Below, one piece after another: positions 27,652 through 37,080 of a stretch of DNA of 64,000 bases. The notes beneath the pieces were generated by a model that was given only the letters and a program-made list of their open reading frames with translations, did not search any database and was not told the origin of the DNA. The position numbers and the translations under genes were made by a program. Origin of the DNA: Rikenellaceae bacterium (GTDB taxonomy: Bacteria > Bacteroidota > Bacteroidia > Bacteroidales > Rikenellaceae); assembly GCA_015059905.1 (NCBI GenBank), contig SUZN01000003.1, positions 280,601-344,600 on the forward strand, in the 5' to 3' direction. Numbering within the stretch: the stretch's first letter is position 1; every line of letters begins with the position of its first letter.

Positions 27652-28682
27652 TGAAGCAGAGAACAAAGAGATTGCCAACGAGCAAGGGCGTTGTATATAT
27701 TGTGCTGGCACTGCTTTTGGCAGGTGGCAAGTACATATATAATAATTACATCGCACCAGAGGGCGAGCAGGAGCTGACTACTGTCATTAACACCGAGCCG
27801 ACCTCCCCCAAGAGCGAAGAGAAGATTACGCTCGACAACGAGAGCAAACCTCAAAAGAGCAAAGATAAACGCAAGGTTAATCGTTCAGGCTGGGCAGAAC
27901 TGCCCGCCGAGCGCCGCAGCAACGACCTCTACTACGCCTACCACACCGTAGCAGAGGAGGATAAATCTGACCCACGACGTAACTACACCGTATGTTTCAG
28001 CCGCGAGCAGCGTTGCCCTGTATGGGTGGCGGCGGCGTTGCACCCCTCGTTCAAGGGCGACACCCCTCGTAGCAACAGCTACCAGCCCGACCCACAGTTG
28101 CCACTGAACATACAGCCGCTCTTGAGTCGCTCTTACGGTGGCGAATACACTCGTGGTCATATGCTCGGCTCGGCAGAGCGCACCTCAACACGCGCCTGCA
28201 ACGACCAGACATTCTACGCCAGCAACATAGCGCCACAGCTGCGCGAGGGCTTCAACACGGGTGGTGGTGCGTGGAACAACCTTGAGAATTATGTTCGCCG
28301 ACAGGTGTGTCAGGATACGCTCTATACGGTTGTGGGCTGTATCTTCACAGAGTACACCGACTGCGATGGCGAGGTTATTGAGCCTATCACAACACCCAAC
28401 CGCAACGACACCTATCGTGTGGGTGTGCCAACGGCATATTACTACGCCTTGCTACGCACGCGCGATGGCGATACGGGCAAGAGTGTCAGAGAGTGCAGCG
28501 AGCGCGAGTTGAAGTGTGCCGCCTTTGTGGTGGGTCATCGCTCGGCGCACAAGCGCAAGCCCTCGGCAAAGGAGTTAATCTCGATAGAGGAGCTGGAACG
28601 TCTGACAGGCGAAAAGTTTTTCATAAACGTACCCAACGCTCCCAAAAAGCAGGCAAAACCAAGCGATTGGAATGTTAGGTAG
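27651..28682 (+). CDS. Membrane-anchored DNA/RNA non-specific endonuclease
   Basis: NUC/EndoG-family nuclease of 343 residues. After a basic tail, one hydrophobic segment (about residues 13-34) acts as a signal anchor, then a charged linker. The catalytic beta-beta-metal motif is YTRGHMLGS (His of the R-G-H motif), and the metal-binding Asn lies in GGGAWNNLE, preceded by ASNIAPQ. Family enzymes cut DNA and RNA without sequence preference. An extracytoplasmic location suits nutrient scavenging or DNA turnover. It is translationally coupled to dtd, which is unlikely to be functional linkage. Confidence 0.9.
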   Translation: MKQRTKRLPTSKGVVYIVLALLLAGGKYIYNNYIAPEGEQELTTVINTEPTSPKSEEKITLDNESKPQKSKDKRKVNRSGWAELPAERRSNDLYYAYHTVAEEDKSDPRRNYTVCFSREQRCPVWVAAALHPSFKGDTPRSNSYQPDPQLPLNIQPLLSRSYGGEYTRGHMLGSAERTSTRACNDQTFYASNIAPQLREGFNTGGGAWNNLENYVRRQVCQDTLYTVVGCIFTEYTDCDGEVIEPITTPNRNDTYRVGVPTAYYYALLRTRDGDTGKSVRECSERELKCAAFVVGHRSAHKRKPSAKELISIEELERLTGEKFFINVPNAPKKQAKPSDWNVR

Positions 28683-28703
28683 AAAATTTTGAATTAAGGA
28701 ACT

Positions 28704-29261
28704 ATGGATATTGCACAATCAAAACGAAAGGAAAATATAGCCGAATACATCTTGTATTTATGGCAGATTGAGGATTTATTGCGAGCATTGCAGTTCAGCC
28801 CCGAGGCGATTTACTCGCAACTGGTAGCACCACGTCAGGTGGATGAGGAGCAGAAGCACCTCTTCCTGCTGTGGTATATGGATATTGTAAACCTGCTAAA
28901 GAAGGAGGGCAAGGAGGAGAGTGGTCATCTGGAGCACACGCTGCACCTGATTGGCGATATGCACAACCTGCACCTTCAGCTGATGCAAAACCCTGTGGGC
29001 GAACACTACCGCTCAACATTTGCCCGCCTCGCGCCACAGCTGCCTATGCTGCGCACGCTGGTCAAAAAGGAGGATATCAGCGACACGGAGCTATGCTTCC
29101 GCGCACTCTATGCCGCTATGCTCTACCGCATTAAGGGCGACAAGAAGCGCGCCGAGGCGATAAACGACACCATCGAATTGGTCTCGCCCGTTGTTGCCGA
29201 GCTTGCCGCTATGTATGGCAAGGTGGAGCGCGGTGAGGTCGATTTGTTTCAGGATATGTAG
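28704..29261 (+). CDS. DUF4924 family protein
   Basis: Alpha-helical cytosolic protein of 185 residues with no signal peptide or membrane segment. The N-terminus IAQSKRKENIAEYILYLWQ matches the DUF4924 family of Bacteroidota as I recall it; function is unknown. It follows the nuclease gene by 21 bases and is the last gene of the cdd run. No catalytic motif is evident. Confidence 0.8.
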   Translation: MDIAQSKRKENIAEYILYLWQIEDLLRALQFSPEAIYSQLVAPRQVDEEQKHLFLLWYMDIVNLLKKEGKEESGHLEHTLHLIGDMHNLHLQLMQNPVGEHYRSTFARLAPQLPMLRTLVKKEDISDTELCFRALYAAMLYRIKGDKKRAEAINDTIELVSPVVAELAAMYGKVERGEVDLFQDM

Positions 29262-29364
29262 CCCCAGAACGACCGAAAATCGACATTTGGCGCATAAAAA
29301 ACCTCTCGCAAGAGGCTAAAAACGCCCAAAAGCGGAGCGAAAAAGCAAATTTATTTGCAAATAT

Positions 29365-29396
29365 TTTGATATTTCAGAAAAAACGTTTTACCTTTG
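29365..29396 (+). promoter_or_regulatory. Promoter of rpmH
   Basis: TTTG (29365-29368) and TACCTTTG (29389-29396) are spaced by 20 bases, followed by GCACTCCG as at other strong promoters here. It gives a leader of about 65 bases before rpmH. Confidence 0.85.
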
Positions 29397-29468
29397 CACT
29401 CCGCAAAGATTATGCTACGGCACAATCTGAAGCAGGAAAGGTGAAACAAACATAAAAACGATATCGTT

Positions 29469-29636
29469 ATGGCAATGAAAAGAACTTACCAGCCTTCTCG
29501 TCGTAAGAGAATCAACAAGCACGGATTCCGTCAGAGAATGGCTACTGCCAATGGTCGCAAGGTATTGGCAGCGCGTCGCGCAAAGGGACGCAAGAAGTTG
29601 ACCGTATCTGATGAGTCAACTTTCAAGTATGCTTAA
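29469..29636 (+). CDS. rpmH: 50S ribosomal protein L34
   Basis: Small basic ribosomal protein of 55 residues. The translation [20 protein letters not shown], then [20 protein letters not shown], is a full L34 match, with a short acidic-aromatic tail (DESTFKYA). The second ATG (MKRTYQPS) at 29475 is the alternative start. Codon use is strongly biased. It stands alone with its own promoter and terminator; rnpA, its usual downstream neighbour, is absent here. Confidence 0.97.
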   Translation: MAMKRTYQPSRRKRINKHGFRQRMATANGRKVLAARRAKGRKKLTVSDESTFKYA

Positions 29637-29657
29637 TTTTCCTTTTTAGGAAAAATA

Positions 29658-29690
29658 AGAGGGAGCTGGACGCAGCTCCCTCTTGTTTTT
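29658..29690 (+). terminator. Terminator of rpmH
   Basis: AGAGGGAGCTG (29658-29668) pairs with CAGCTCCCTCT (29673-29683), four-base loop, then TTGTTTTTT. Perfect stem. Confidence 0.92.
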
Positions 29691-29833
29691 TGTATCCCCC
29701 GCTATAACTGAAAAGTTGTATAAAAAGAGGAATTTTTAGGAAGGCGAGGCTCGAAAAACCGCAGTTTACTGGGCGTAAATGAGGACTTTGAGAGCAAGCC
29801 TGACACCAAAATTACCTTTTTAGGCAACTTTCG
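29691..29833. other. Intergenic sequence, possible dispersed repeat
   Basis: Between convergent rpmH and the hydrolase gene. It contains GGAAGGCGAGGCTCG and ACTGGGCGTAAATGAGG, which I believe recur between genes in related genomes. No reading frame or clear hairpin is seen; only one copy is in this window. Confidence 0.35.
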
Positions 29834-30628
29834 CTACTCCACAAACTCCAGCAACGCCGCAGCACACGCCTCGGGCTCCTCGATAAAGCCCATATGCCCC
29901 GACTGCTCCAACCACGCCACGCGCGCCTGGGGGTTGAGCGCAATAAACTCCTCTGCCGCCTCGACAGGGATATAGGCATCGTGCTTGCCCAGGATAAAGA
30001 GCTGCTTAACGGGCGATGTACGCAGCATTTCGTTCTGATCAACGCGAGCAATCATACCGCCCAGCAGAGCCACAATACCTTCATCCTCGGTGACGTGAAC
30101 GCACTCCACCAAATCCTCGATATAACTCTTCAGGCGCGCCCTGTTTTGCACCGCAAAGCCTGTCTCGGGCGCAACGCGCGCCAGCGCATCCTTCTTACCT
30201 GCCTTCACCAAAGCAATCTCACGGCGACGATTCTCGCGCTTGAGCTCCGTATCGGGGAATGGCGATGAGCTGAGCAGCACCAGACCATCCAATCGCTCGG
30301 GATACTTCGCACAGAACGCCAGCGACACATAACCGCCCATCGAGTGACCCACCAGCGTCACGCGCTCCAGCTCCAGAGCATCCAGCATATCGTGCAGCAC
30401 ATCGGCAATCCACTCCATCGTATGCACCTCGCCATTGACTACAGAGACACCGTGACCAGGTATATCAACCGTGATAACACGCACCTTATCGGTCAGCAGC
30501 GGCAGGAAATCATCCCACACATACATCGACTCAAGGTAACCGTGCAACAGCACCACACACTTCTCGCCCACGCCAGAGTCTGCCACGTGCAAGGCGGTCG
30601 CGCCCGCCATAACAAATTTTTCTTTCAT
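29834..30628 (-). CDS. Alpha/beta-fold hydrolase
   Basis: Cytosolic serine hydrolase of 264 residues. It shows the oxyanion motif LLHGYLES, nucleophile elbow VGHSMGGY (Ser96), an acidic residue in the GKHDAYIP region and catalytic His in QSGHMGF. The lid region is short. This fits esterase or epoxide-hydrolase-like enzymes; the substrate is unknown. The start MKEKFVMAG at 30628 is favoured over a 15-codon hydrophobic extension. It is divergent from dapF. Confidence 0.88.
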   Translation of the reverse strand: MKEKFVMAGATALHVADSGVGEKCVVLLHGYLESMYVWDDFLPLLTDKVRVITVDIPGHGVSVVNGEVHTMEWIADVLHDMLDALELERVTLVGHSMGGYVSLAFCAKYPERLDGLVLLSSSPFPDTELKRENRRREIALVKAGKKDALARVAPETGFAVQNRARLKSYIEDLVECVHVTEDEGIVALLGGMIARVDQNEMLRTSPVKQLFILGKHDAYIPVEAAEEFIALNPQARVAWLEQSGHMGFIEEPEACAAALLEFVE

Positions 30629-30688
30629 CTTCTTGAATATTTTGATGTGTAAAATTAGGTAAAAAAACACCAAAAGAAAAATATTTAT

Positions 30689-30720
30689 TTGCGTAACGTG
30701 CGAAATATTACTATTTTTGA
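30689..30720 (+). promoter_or_regulatory. Promoter of dapF-tamL
   Basis: TTTG (30689-30692), 20-base spacer, TATTTTTG (30713-30720). The dapF ATG is 18 bases downstream of the -7 box. Confidence 0.8.
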
Positions 30721-30738
30721 AAAATAATTGGAGGCTAT

Positions 30739-31680
30739 ATGCAGATTGAGATAATAAAATGTCACGGCTCGGGCAACAAGTTCATCATGGTGGACCTTGT
30801 CAAGCAGGGCGAGGTGGGCGATATGGCTGCCTTCGCGCAACAGATTTGCGCGCACCCCGACGTGGAGTCTGCCGACGGTGTGCTATATGTCGTAGAACAG
30901 GGCGAGCACTACGCGATGCGTATGTTCAACCCCGATGGCTCGGAGGCGGAGATGTGCGGCAACGGTATTCGCTGCGTGGCACGATTGGTGCGAGAGAGAT
31001 ATGTGGCAACAGATGATTTCATCCTCACCTCGGGCGGAGGACTATACCCTACACGCAAGGCAGAGCCTATAAATGGCGAGATAGAGTGCTACGGCGTAGA
31101 TATTACGGTACGCACCGCAAGCCCCGACTTCGGCTTTGCGGCGGGTGCAGAGCTTTATATCAATAAGCCGATTGCATCGCTGGGCGAGGATATGCGGTTC
31201 ACCGCGCTCAACCTGGGCAATCCGCACATTGTGGCAAATGTCGAGGAGATTGACATGGAGCGTCTTGTCGCTATGGGCGAGGCTGTCACCCGACTGAAGA
31301 ATGACTTTCCAAAAGGCATAAACGTGAGTCTCTTCAGTAAGTGCGGCGACAATGCCATCTTCGTTGCCACCTATGAGCGTGGCGCGGGTATCACATTTTC
31401 GTGCGGCACGGCGATGACAGCAAGCTCAACAGCCGCCACCCTGCTGGGCATCTGCCGCGAGGGCGAGGAGATTGAGGTGTATAATCGAGGCGGTATGGTG
31501 CGCTGCCTCTGCAAGAAAGATAACAATAGAATCACTACACGCTTAACGGGCAACGCCACCTATGAGTGGTCGGGCACCGCAGAGTGGAACGACAAGGATA
31601 TTACAAACATCACAAAAACAGAGATATACGCTGACGAAAAGGCTGCATATGAGCGTTTCGTTGCGACAATAAAGGGTTAA
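30739..31680 (+). CDS. dapF: Diaminopimelate epimerase
   Basis: Converts LL- to meso-diaminopimelate for lysine and peptidoglycan. The two catalytic cysteines are visible: Cys73 in EMCGNGIRC and Cys222 in ITFSCGTAM; the second motif reads SCGTAMTAS rather than the usual ACGTGA. The N-terminus has [12 protein letters not shown]. At 313 residues it is about 35 longer than E. coli DapF (274), mainly in the C-terminal half. Meso-DAP peptidoglycan is implied. It is two bases before tamL. Confidence 0.94.
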   Translation: MQIEIIKCHGSGNKFIMVDLVKQGEVGDMAAFAQQICAHPDVESADGVLYVVEQGEHYAMRMFNPDGSEAEMCGNGIRCVARLVRERYVATDDFILTSGGGLYPTRKAEPINGEIECYGVDITVRTASPDFGFAAGAELYINKPIASLGEDMRFTALNLGNPHIVANVEEIDMERLVAMGEAVTRLKNDFPKGINVSLFSKCGDNAIFVATYERGAGITFSCGTAMTASSTAATLLGICREGEEIEVYNRGGMVRCLCKKDNNRITTRLTGNATYEWSGTAEWNDKDITNITKTEIYADEKAAYERFVATIKG

Positions 31681-31681
31681 G

Positions 31682-34057
31682 ATGAAGGGAGTACTGCGTA
31701 GATTGATGTTGGTTGTATTGCTGGGCATATTATGTTCGGCGTGCAGCGTCACGCGCAAACTCTCCGAGGGGGAATACTTCCTGCAAAAGGTGAAAATTGA
31801 CGACGACAAGCAGACACCCAAGGATGAGCGCATCACCGCATACACGCTGGAGCAGTATGTGCGTCAGACCCCCAACAAACGCTTTCTCGGCACGAACTTC
31901 TACGTCTGGGCGCACAATCTGGCAAACCCACAGAAGAAGAATTGGTGGAACAACCTCAAGCGTAAGGTTGGCGAGGAGCCTGTGTTGCTCGACCTCTCGC
32001 TCACGCACAAGAGCGCGCAAAACCTCAAGACATATATGGACTCCAGAGGTTACTACTCCTCTCAAGTTGAGTACTCCATTGACACCACACGCCGCCCCAA
32101 GCGCGCCTACGTCACCTACCGCACACATCAGGGCGAGCCATACCGCATAAGTAGCATATCATACGATTTCCGCGACAAACAACTCGCACCCGTAATCGAG
32201 GCCGACTCGGCGATGTCGCTACTGCGCGTAGGTGAGATTTTCGATATCACCACACTTGACAAAGAGCGCGAGCGTATAGCCACATATCTCAATAACAGAG
32301 GCTATTACAATTTCTCAATCAACAACATCGAATACCGCATCGACACGCTCCAGGGCAACCGCACGGCGGGCATACGAATGATTGTGAAGCGTAACATAAC
32401 GGGCTATGACGAACGCGGACGCGCCATCACAGCCAACAACCGCATATATCGAATCAGCGAGATTGACGTTGTGCCAAACTATGACCCTGCCATAGCAGCC
32501 GAAGAGTATCGCAAGCTATTGAAAGACACCATTGAGTATCAGGGTCTGAACATTATCACCCAAGGCAAACCAAACGTGCGCCCCGCGGTGATGCACTCTG
32601 CCATACCACTCACGCCAAACACCACCTACAACTCATCGCAGGTGGACCGCACATATAGCGAGATTATGTCGCTCGGGTACTTCAAGAGTGCGCGCATAGC
32701 CTTCGAGGAGTTGCCGCAGGAGGGCGACACACTCACATCGCACTACGCGGGCGAGGGACGTGAGGCATACTCGCCACGCACATTCAGTGACATCAACGAG
32801 GGCAGACTGAAGTGTTACATCCTCTGCTCGCCAACGCTCAAGCAGAGTTACAACATCGAATTGGAGGGTAGCACAACATCGAGTTTCTACGGCTTGAGCA
32901 CAACGGTAGGATACCAAAACCGCAACCTGCTGCGAGGCGCAGAGACATTCAACGCAGCCCTCACCTTCGGATATGAGTATATGAAGGCACCGAACACCTC
33001 GCGCCGTCGTGCCAACGAGGTGGGTGTGACACTCGGAATGCAGTTTCCGCGTTTCATCACGCCATTCAACATATCGACACGCAACATCAATATGCCTCGC
33101 ACAAAGCTTGAGGTGTCGTTCAACTATCAGGACCGTCCATACTACCGCCGCGACCTATCGCGTGCGACGTGGACATATTCGTGGCGAAGTCTCAACGGTC
33201 GCTACCACTATCAGTTGCGCCCAATAGACCTGAACTGGATTAACGTGGGCTATATGAACGAGGACTTCTTCTCCTCTCTCGAGAACGAATACCTGCGCCA
33301 GAGTTACCTCACGCAGGCAATAGTGGGTCTATCGGGTAGTTACACCTACAATAACCAAAACAAGAATGCCAACGGCAATGCCACGCTGATGCGAATAAAC
33401 TTCGAGTCGGCGGGTAATGTGCTGAACCTTGCAGAGAAGATTTTCTCGAAGAAGGAGGATGGATATTACAAGATTTTGGGCGTTAGATATTCGCAATATG
33501 TGCGTGGCGACATCAGCCTGAGCCGCAAAATATCCATTGGCGAGCGCACAGCCATAGCAGGTAGAATATTTGCGGGTGTGGGTGTGCCTTACGGCAACTC
33601 TACGGCACTGCCTTTTGACCGTATGTTCTACGTCGGAGGTAGCAATAGTATGCGTGGCTGGACCCCTCGTACGCTGGGTCCAGGCAACACCCCCGAGCAG
33701 GATACACCCTACCCCGTACAGATGGGCGATATGCGACTGGAGGCAAACCTTGAGCTGCGCTTCCCTATTTGGGGTATGTTTCACGGAGCTACGTTCCTCG
33801 ACCTGGGTAATGTGTGGTATCTCGAGCGCGATGAGCACGAGGTGCCTGCTGATGGTGTATTCCATTGGGATACATTCTACAAGCAGCTGGGTCTGAATAC
33901 GGGCGTGGGTCTGCGCGTAGATATCAAGTTCGTCATCCTGCGTCTGGACTGGGGTGTGCAGCTCCACAGCCCAAACAAACCTGTTGGCGAGCGCTGGATA
34001 CACAATCTCAAGTGGAAGAACACTGCTCTTAACTTCGGCGTAGGCTACCCATTCTAA
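31682..34057 (+). CDS. tamL: TamL-type BamA/TamA family outer-membrane lipoprotein
   Basis: Outer-membrane assembly factor of 791 residues. It starts with a lipoprotein signal (lipobox ILCSAC, Cys21). Residues about 30-370 form POTRA-like repeats, and about 400-791 a 16-strand Omp85 barrel. The barrel lid-loop motif appears as GGSNSMRGWTPRTLGPG (VRGF-type), and the protein ends in Phe. Lipidated TamA homologues are a Bacteroidota trait and act with TamB on outer-membrane lipid or protein assembly. No tamB lies adjacent. It is co-transcribed with dapF, which gives no functional hint. Confidence 0.9.
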   Translation: MKGVLRRLMLVVLLGILCSACSVTRKLSEGEYFLQKVKIDDDKQTPKDERITAYTLEQYVRQTPNKRFLGTNFYVWAHNLANPQKKNWWNNLKRKVGEEPVLLDLSLTHKSAQNLKTYMDSRGYYSSQVEYSIDTTRRPKRAYVTYRTHQGEPYRISSISYDFRDKQLAPVIEADSAMSLLRVGEIFDITTLDKERERIATYLNNRGYYNFSINNIEYRIDTLQGNRTAGIRMIVKRNITGYDERGRAITANNRIYRISEIDVVPNYDPAIAAEEYRKLLKDTIEYQGLNIITQGKPNVRPAVMHSAIPLTPNTTYNSSQVDRTYSEIMSLGYFKSARIAFEELPQEGDTLTSHYAGEGREAYSPRTFSDINEGRLKCYILCSPTLKQSYNIELEGSTTSSFYGLSTTVGYQNRNLLRGAETFNAALTFGYEYMKAPNTSRRRANEVGVTLGMQFPRFITPFNISTRNINMPRTKLEVSFNYQDRPYYRRDLSRATWTYSWRSLNGRYHYQLRPIDLNWINVGYMNEDFFSSLENEYLRQSYLTQAIVGLSGSYTYNNQNKNANGNATLMRINFESAGNVLNLAEKIFSKKEDGYYKILGVRYSQYVRGDISLSRKISIGERTAIAGRIFAGVGVPYGNSTALPFDRMFYVGGSNSMRGWTPRTLGPGNTPEQDTPYPVQMGDMRLEANLELRFPIWGMFHGATFLDLGNVWYLERDEHEVPADGVFHWDTFYKQLGLNTGVGLRVDIKFVILRLDWGVQLHSPNKPVGERWIHNLKWKNTALNFGVGYPF

Positions 34058-34321
34058 CCTTTAGCCGTTACAAACGTAACAAGCAAAAAAATAAGTGGTG
34101 AAATGTCTGGCAACATTCACCACCGCGTTAGGTTAGTTAGGTTAATGAGAATCGTGGGTCACCCCACATTGCTAATACAAAGATAGCATAATTTTTTGCT
34201 TGTGCAAAATTTAGCACCTCTTTTTTACTATTTTTATCAAAATAAGTCGCTTTATTTATTAAATATTTTCATTAACTCTGCTGCTCGTGTTTATTATTTA
34301 TCAAGCCTCTATTTCACAAAA
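34058..34321. other. AT-rich region between convergent tamL and araC-type genes
   Basis: It contains a hairpin GTGGTGAA (34095-34102) / TTCACCAC (34116-34123), a tandem GTTAGGTTA pair, and a weak stem GTGC/GCAC (34202-34217) followed by TTTTTT that may end tamL. No gene is supported. Confidence 0.45.
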
Positions 34322-35221
34322 TCACGCCCCACACGCCTCTACAACCTCTTTTTGCTCTGGCGCAGCGACCAAATTGGAGTGCTTGTGACGATAAATAGCA
34401 GGTGTTAAGCCATACTCCTTTTTGAAAAGTTTTATAAAATGCGATGTATTGGGGAAGGCACACTCAACACCAATCTCCGAGATAGATTTCGATGTGGATA
34501 TCAACAGCAGACGCGAGCGCATAAGACGCTGATGTATAAACCAACGGTGTGGCGGCATTGCAAAGTGGCGCTTGAACTCCTTCTTGAACGAGGTGAGCGA
34601 ACGATGCGACAACGAGGCAAGCTCCTCGATGGATATGTCGTTGAAGATATGGCGATAGATAACCTGCTCGAAATTGCCGTGCGCCGCATCCATATTTCCC
34701 AGCACCTTTGTTCGCAAGCAACACTCGTCCATAGCGACCACGAGGTATATCAGTTCGGTCATCTTCAGGCTCTCCGCCGCAGCATTGTGCACGAAGTAAT
34801 CATCGTGCAACGAGCTGGAGATATGGGTAAAGAGGTGGCGCATCGTTGAGTTTGCCTCTACTGTGATATGGTTGTAGCGGCGACAGCGGTCGCACTGATG
34901 CGAGGCAGAGATATTTATCGAATAGTTCATATTCAGATTGAGCAGGATGCTCTGCAACTGCTGTTGTGTGTAGTAGATTACAATCTGCTCAAAGCCGCGA
35001 CCATCATCAGGCACATCCTCTACATAATGGTTACCCAATCCCATATAGAACAACTCACCACACGAAATTGTATGGCGCGTATCGCCGTAATGGATATACT
35101 TCGTGCCACGCACAACATAACCTATGGCACAGCGCGAAAGGTTCACCAGCTGAATACCCACATAATTCGTCTCAACATACTTTACAATCGTTGCCTGATC
35201 GTCGTTTTTCACATAATTCAT
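34322..35221 (-). CDS. AraC family transcriptional regulator
   Basis: Regulator of 299 residues. The C-terminal 100 residues form the double helix-turn-helix: IEELASLSHRSLTSFKKEFK and ISEIGVECAFPNTSHFIKLF, with the AraC signature FKKEYGLTPAIYRH. The N-terminal half (about 1-170) is a cupin-like sensing domain. The C-terminus continues past the HTH by about 20 residues. Its ligand and targets are unknown, and no operon partner is adjacent. A palindrome with matching half-sites lies just upstream (35305-35343). Confidence 0.92.
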   Translation of the reverse strand: MNYVKNDDQATIVKYVETNYVGIQLVNLSRCAIGYVVRGTKYIHYGDTRHTISCGELFYMGLGNHYVEDVPDDGRGFEQIVIYYTQQQLQSILLNLNMNYSINISASHQCDRCRRYNHITVEANSTMRHLFTHISSSLHDDYFVHNAAAESLKMTELIYLVVAMDECCLRTKVLGNMDAAHGNFEQVIYRHIFNDISIEELASLSHRSLTSFKKEFKRHFAMPPHRWFIHQRLMRSRLLLISTSKSISEIGVECAFPNTSHFIKLFKKEYGLTPAIYRHKHSNLVAAPEQKEVVEACGA

Positions 35222-35267
35222 AATTTATAAGAGTTTATTAGTTTGTCCCTCGGGGTTTAATGTCAGA

Positions 35268-35343
35268 CAAAAGTAATCATTTTGTAACGCCGTTGTTCTA
35301 TTTTTATACAACATTTTCCAATATTTACTTGTATAATATACAA
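35268..35343 (-). promoter_or_regulatory. Candidate promoter and palindromic operator of the araC-type gene
   Basis: Minus-strand TACTTTTG (35268-35275) matches the -7 consensus, 46 bases before the ATG. Further upstream is a perfect 15-base palindrome TTGTATAATATACAA (35329-35343) and another TATACAA half-site (35305-35311). The spacing suits regulator binding. Confidence 0.4.
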
Positions 35344-35468
35344 TTTAGTCTAATTATGTCATTATCTTCTACCTTACAATGATGATTTTACGATAAAATA
35401 AACACAAATCAACTCTTTTCCTAAATTATATATCCACCCCAATCGCAGCTCCCATCAAAAAAAGGGGA

Positions 35469-35499
35469 CAAAAAAAAGCGCCCGCATTATAGCGGACGC
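35469..35499 (-). terminator. Terminator of the exbB-exbD locus
   Basis: On the minus strand GCGTCCGC (35492-35499) pairs with GCGGGCGC (35478-35485) around a TATAAT loop, with one G-T pair, followed by eight T residues. Confidence 0.88.
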
Positions 35500-35537
35500 C
35501 TCTTGTGGCCAAGTGGGAAATCCCACATCGGCAAATA

Positions 35538-36002
35538 TTACTCACCCTCGACAGCTGCGTAAGAGATCTTGAGGGCGTTAGCACGACGAAGCTCCTGCTT
35601 AACGTCGGTGATGATACCCATCTTTGTCTCACGGTCAGCCTTGATGCTGGTGGTCATCTGTGCACGGTCAGCCTCGTTGAGCTGGTCACGCTCTGCCTGG
35701 ATGAAGTCACCAATATCCTTTGCTGTCTTGTAAGTGTCGTTCAACTGAATCTTTGGAGCTGTACCATAACGAGCCTGCATATGATTTACAGGAACACCGA
35801 TATGAATGTAGCTCACAAGACTCTTCTTCTCAAGCTTCTGAACCTCGGTTGCATTAGGAAGCTTGTAGCGCACCAATACCTCCTGATCTCGCATTGTGGT
35901 TGACACCATAAAGAAGAACAGGATCATAAAGATCACGTCAGGAAGTGATGCGGTTGAAATTGCGGGCAACTCCTTGTTACCCTTCTTTTTCATTACTGCC
36001 AT
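35538..36002 (-). CDS. ExbD/TolR family protein (second copy)
   Basis: Part of the inner-membrane proton-driven motor that powers TonB. Its 154 residues begin with a basic tail, then one TM with the family motif LPDVIFMILFFFMVSTT (Asp in the membrane for proton transfer), then a periplasmic domain. It is last in exbB-X-exbD-exbD, two bases from the first exbD. Bacteroidota often carry two ExbD proteins that may serve different TonB partners. Confidence 0.92.
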   Translation of the reverse strand: MAVMKKKGNKELPAISTASLPDVIFMILFFFMVSTTMRDQEVLVRYKLPNATEVQKLEKKSLVSYIHIGVPVNHMQARYGTAPKIQLNDTYKTAKDIGDFIQAERDQLNEADRAQMTTSIKADRETKMGIITDVKQELRRANALKISYAAVEGE

Positions 36003-36004
36003 AA

Positions 36005-36601
36005 TTACTTCTTGATTGCTTTACGTGGCTCAGCCTCAGAAATCTGCTGCTTCACAGCCGTGGTTATTGCTTTACGCTCATCATCATTAAGCTCGCCAAA
36101 AGGCTTACCAAACTTCTGCATTGATACATCCTCGCGGATTTCATTAAACACGCGAGTAAGCTCGTTCTGCACCTGGATATAAGTCTCGTAGTTCGTGTCA
36201 CGTGTTGTCTGCAATGAGATGATACCCTTACTTGCCTTATAGATCCACTTTGAACCATCTGGCATATCGATCTCGCGATCCTCCTTCTCAGGCATATTCT
36301 CATCGTCGTTCACGTTCAGGATGAACTCCTTCGCTCTATCCTTCAACTGGCGAATGTCAATCATCTCATCGGCAACCATCAACTGACCTGCGCCGTTGAC
36401 GAACACCAACAAGACGTTACGCTCCTTCTGCTTGATATCCTCTACCTTAACATCCTCGGGTGGGATTGGAGGCAAGACACGAGAGATACCCTTATCGGTA
36501 TTCATCGTAGTTGCCACAAGGAAGAACACGAGCAGCAAGAAGGCGATATCCGCTTGCGAACTGGCGTTAATATCAGGTGTCTTTCTTTTATTACCTGCCA
36601 T
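36005..36601 (-). CDS. ExbD/TolR family protein (first copy)
   Basis: Companion of the following ExbD, 198 residues. The TM motif is SQADIAFLLLVFFLVATT with the conserved Asp. The periplasmic part is longer than in the other copy, and the C-terminal half is rich in charged residues (NDDERKAITTAVKQQ, EPRKAIKK). It begins 17 bases after the small membrane protein gene. TonB itself is not in the window. Confidence 0.92.
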   Translation of the reverse strand: MAGNKRKTPDINASSQADIAFLLLVFFLVATTMNTDKGISRVLPPIPPEDVKVEDIKQKERNVLLVFVNGAGQLMVADEMIDIRQLKDRAKEFILNVNDDENMPEKEDREIDMPDGSKWIYKASKGIISLQTTRDTNYETYIQVQNELTRVFNEIREDVSMQKFGKPFGELNDDERKAITTAVKQQISEAEPRKAIKK

Positions 36602-36617
36602 AAAAGTCTCCTTTCAA

Positions 36618-37055
36618 TTATTTGAGTGCGTCTGTTACTGCTGAATAGATAGCTGAAATTACAGCACCTGCCATTGCAACATAGAAAATGATAAGACAAG
36701 TATCAGAGATTACAGTTGCCTTACGCTCGAAATAACCCTGGTTACCAAGATCCACAATCTGATAGTCGTGACCGTTAGCAATAACATAAGCAATAACGAT
36801 GATTGCAACAACAGCAACTACTGAAATCAATGCACCCTTAATGCCCTCGGGCTTTTTGAGCAAATCCATACCAGCACCAACTAGTGCTGCTACGATAGCT
36901 GCACCCATAAGGAAGTAACCCCAGTAGAGGTAAGCTCCCACAGCTGTAGCGTTCTCAACAGTTGGATCCTCTGGAGTAGTGAATACAGCCCAGAAAATCA
37001 TAGCTACAGAGATACCCAGCAGTGCAACTAATGAATATTTCAAAATTTTCTCCAT
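36618..37055 (-). CDS. Conserved small membrane protein between exbB and exbD
   Basis: Protein of 145 residues with about four hydrophobic helices (about 8-26, 44-62, 74-93 and 117-139) and few charged residues between them. I do not recognise a named domain. Its placement between exbB and two exbD genes, with the same codon bias, suggests a role in the same energy-transducing complex. The ATG (MEKILKYSLVAL) is 25 bases after the exbB stop. Confidence 0.8.
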   Translation of the reverse strand: MEKILKYSLVALLGISVAMIFWAVFTTPEDPTVENATAVGAYLYWGYFLMGAAIVAALVGAGMDLLKKPEGIKGALISVVAVVAIIVIAYVIANGHDYQIVDLGNQGYFERKATVISDTCLIIFYVAMAGAVISAIYSAVTDALK

Positions 37056-37080
37056 TGTAAATTACTTCTTAAAGATAAAT

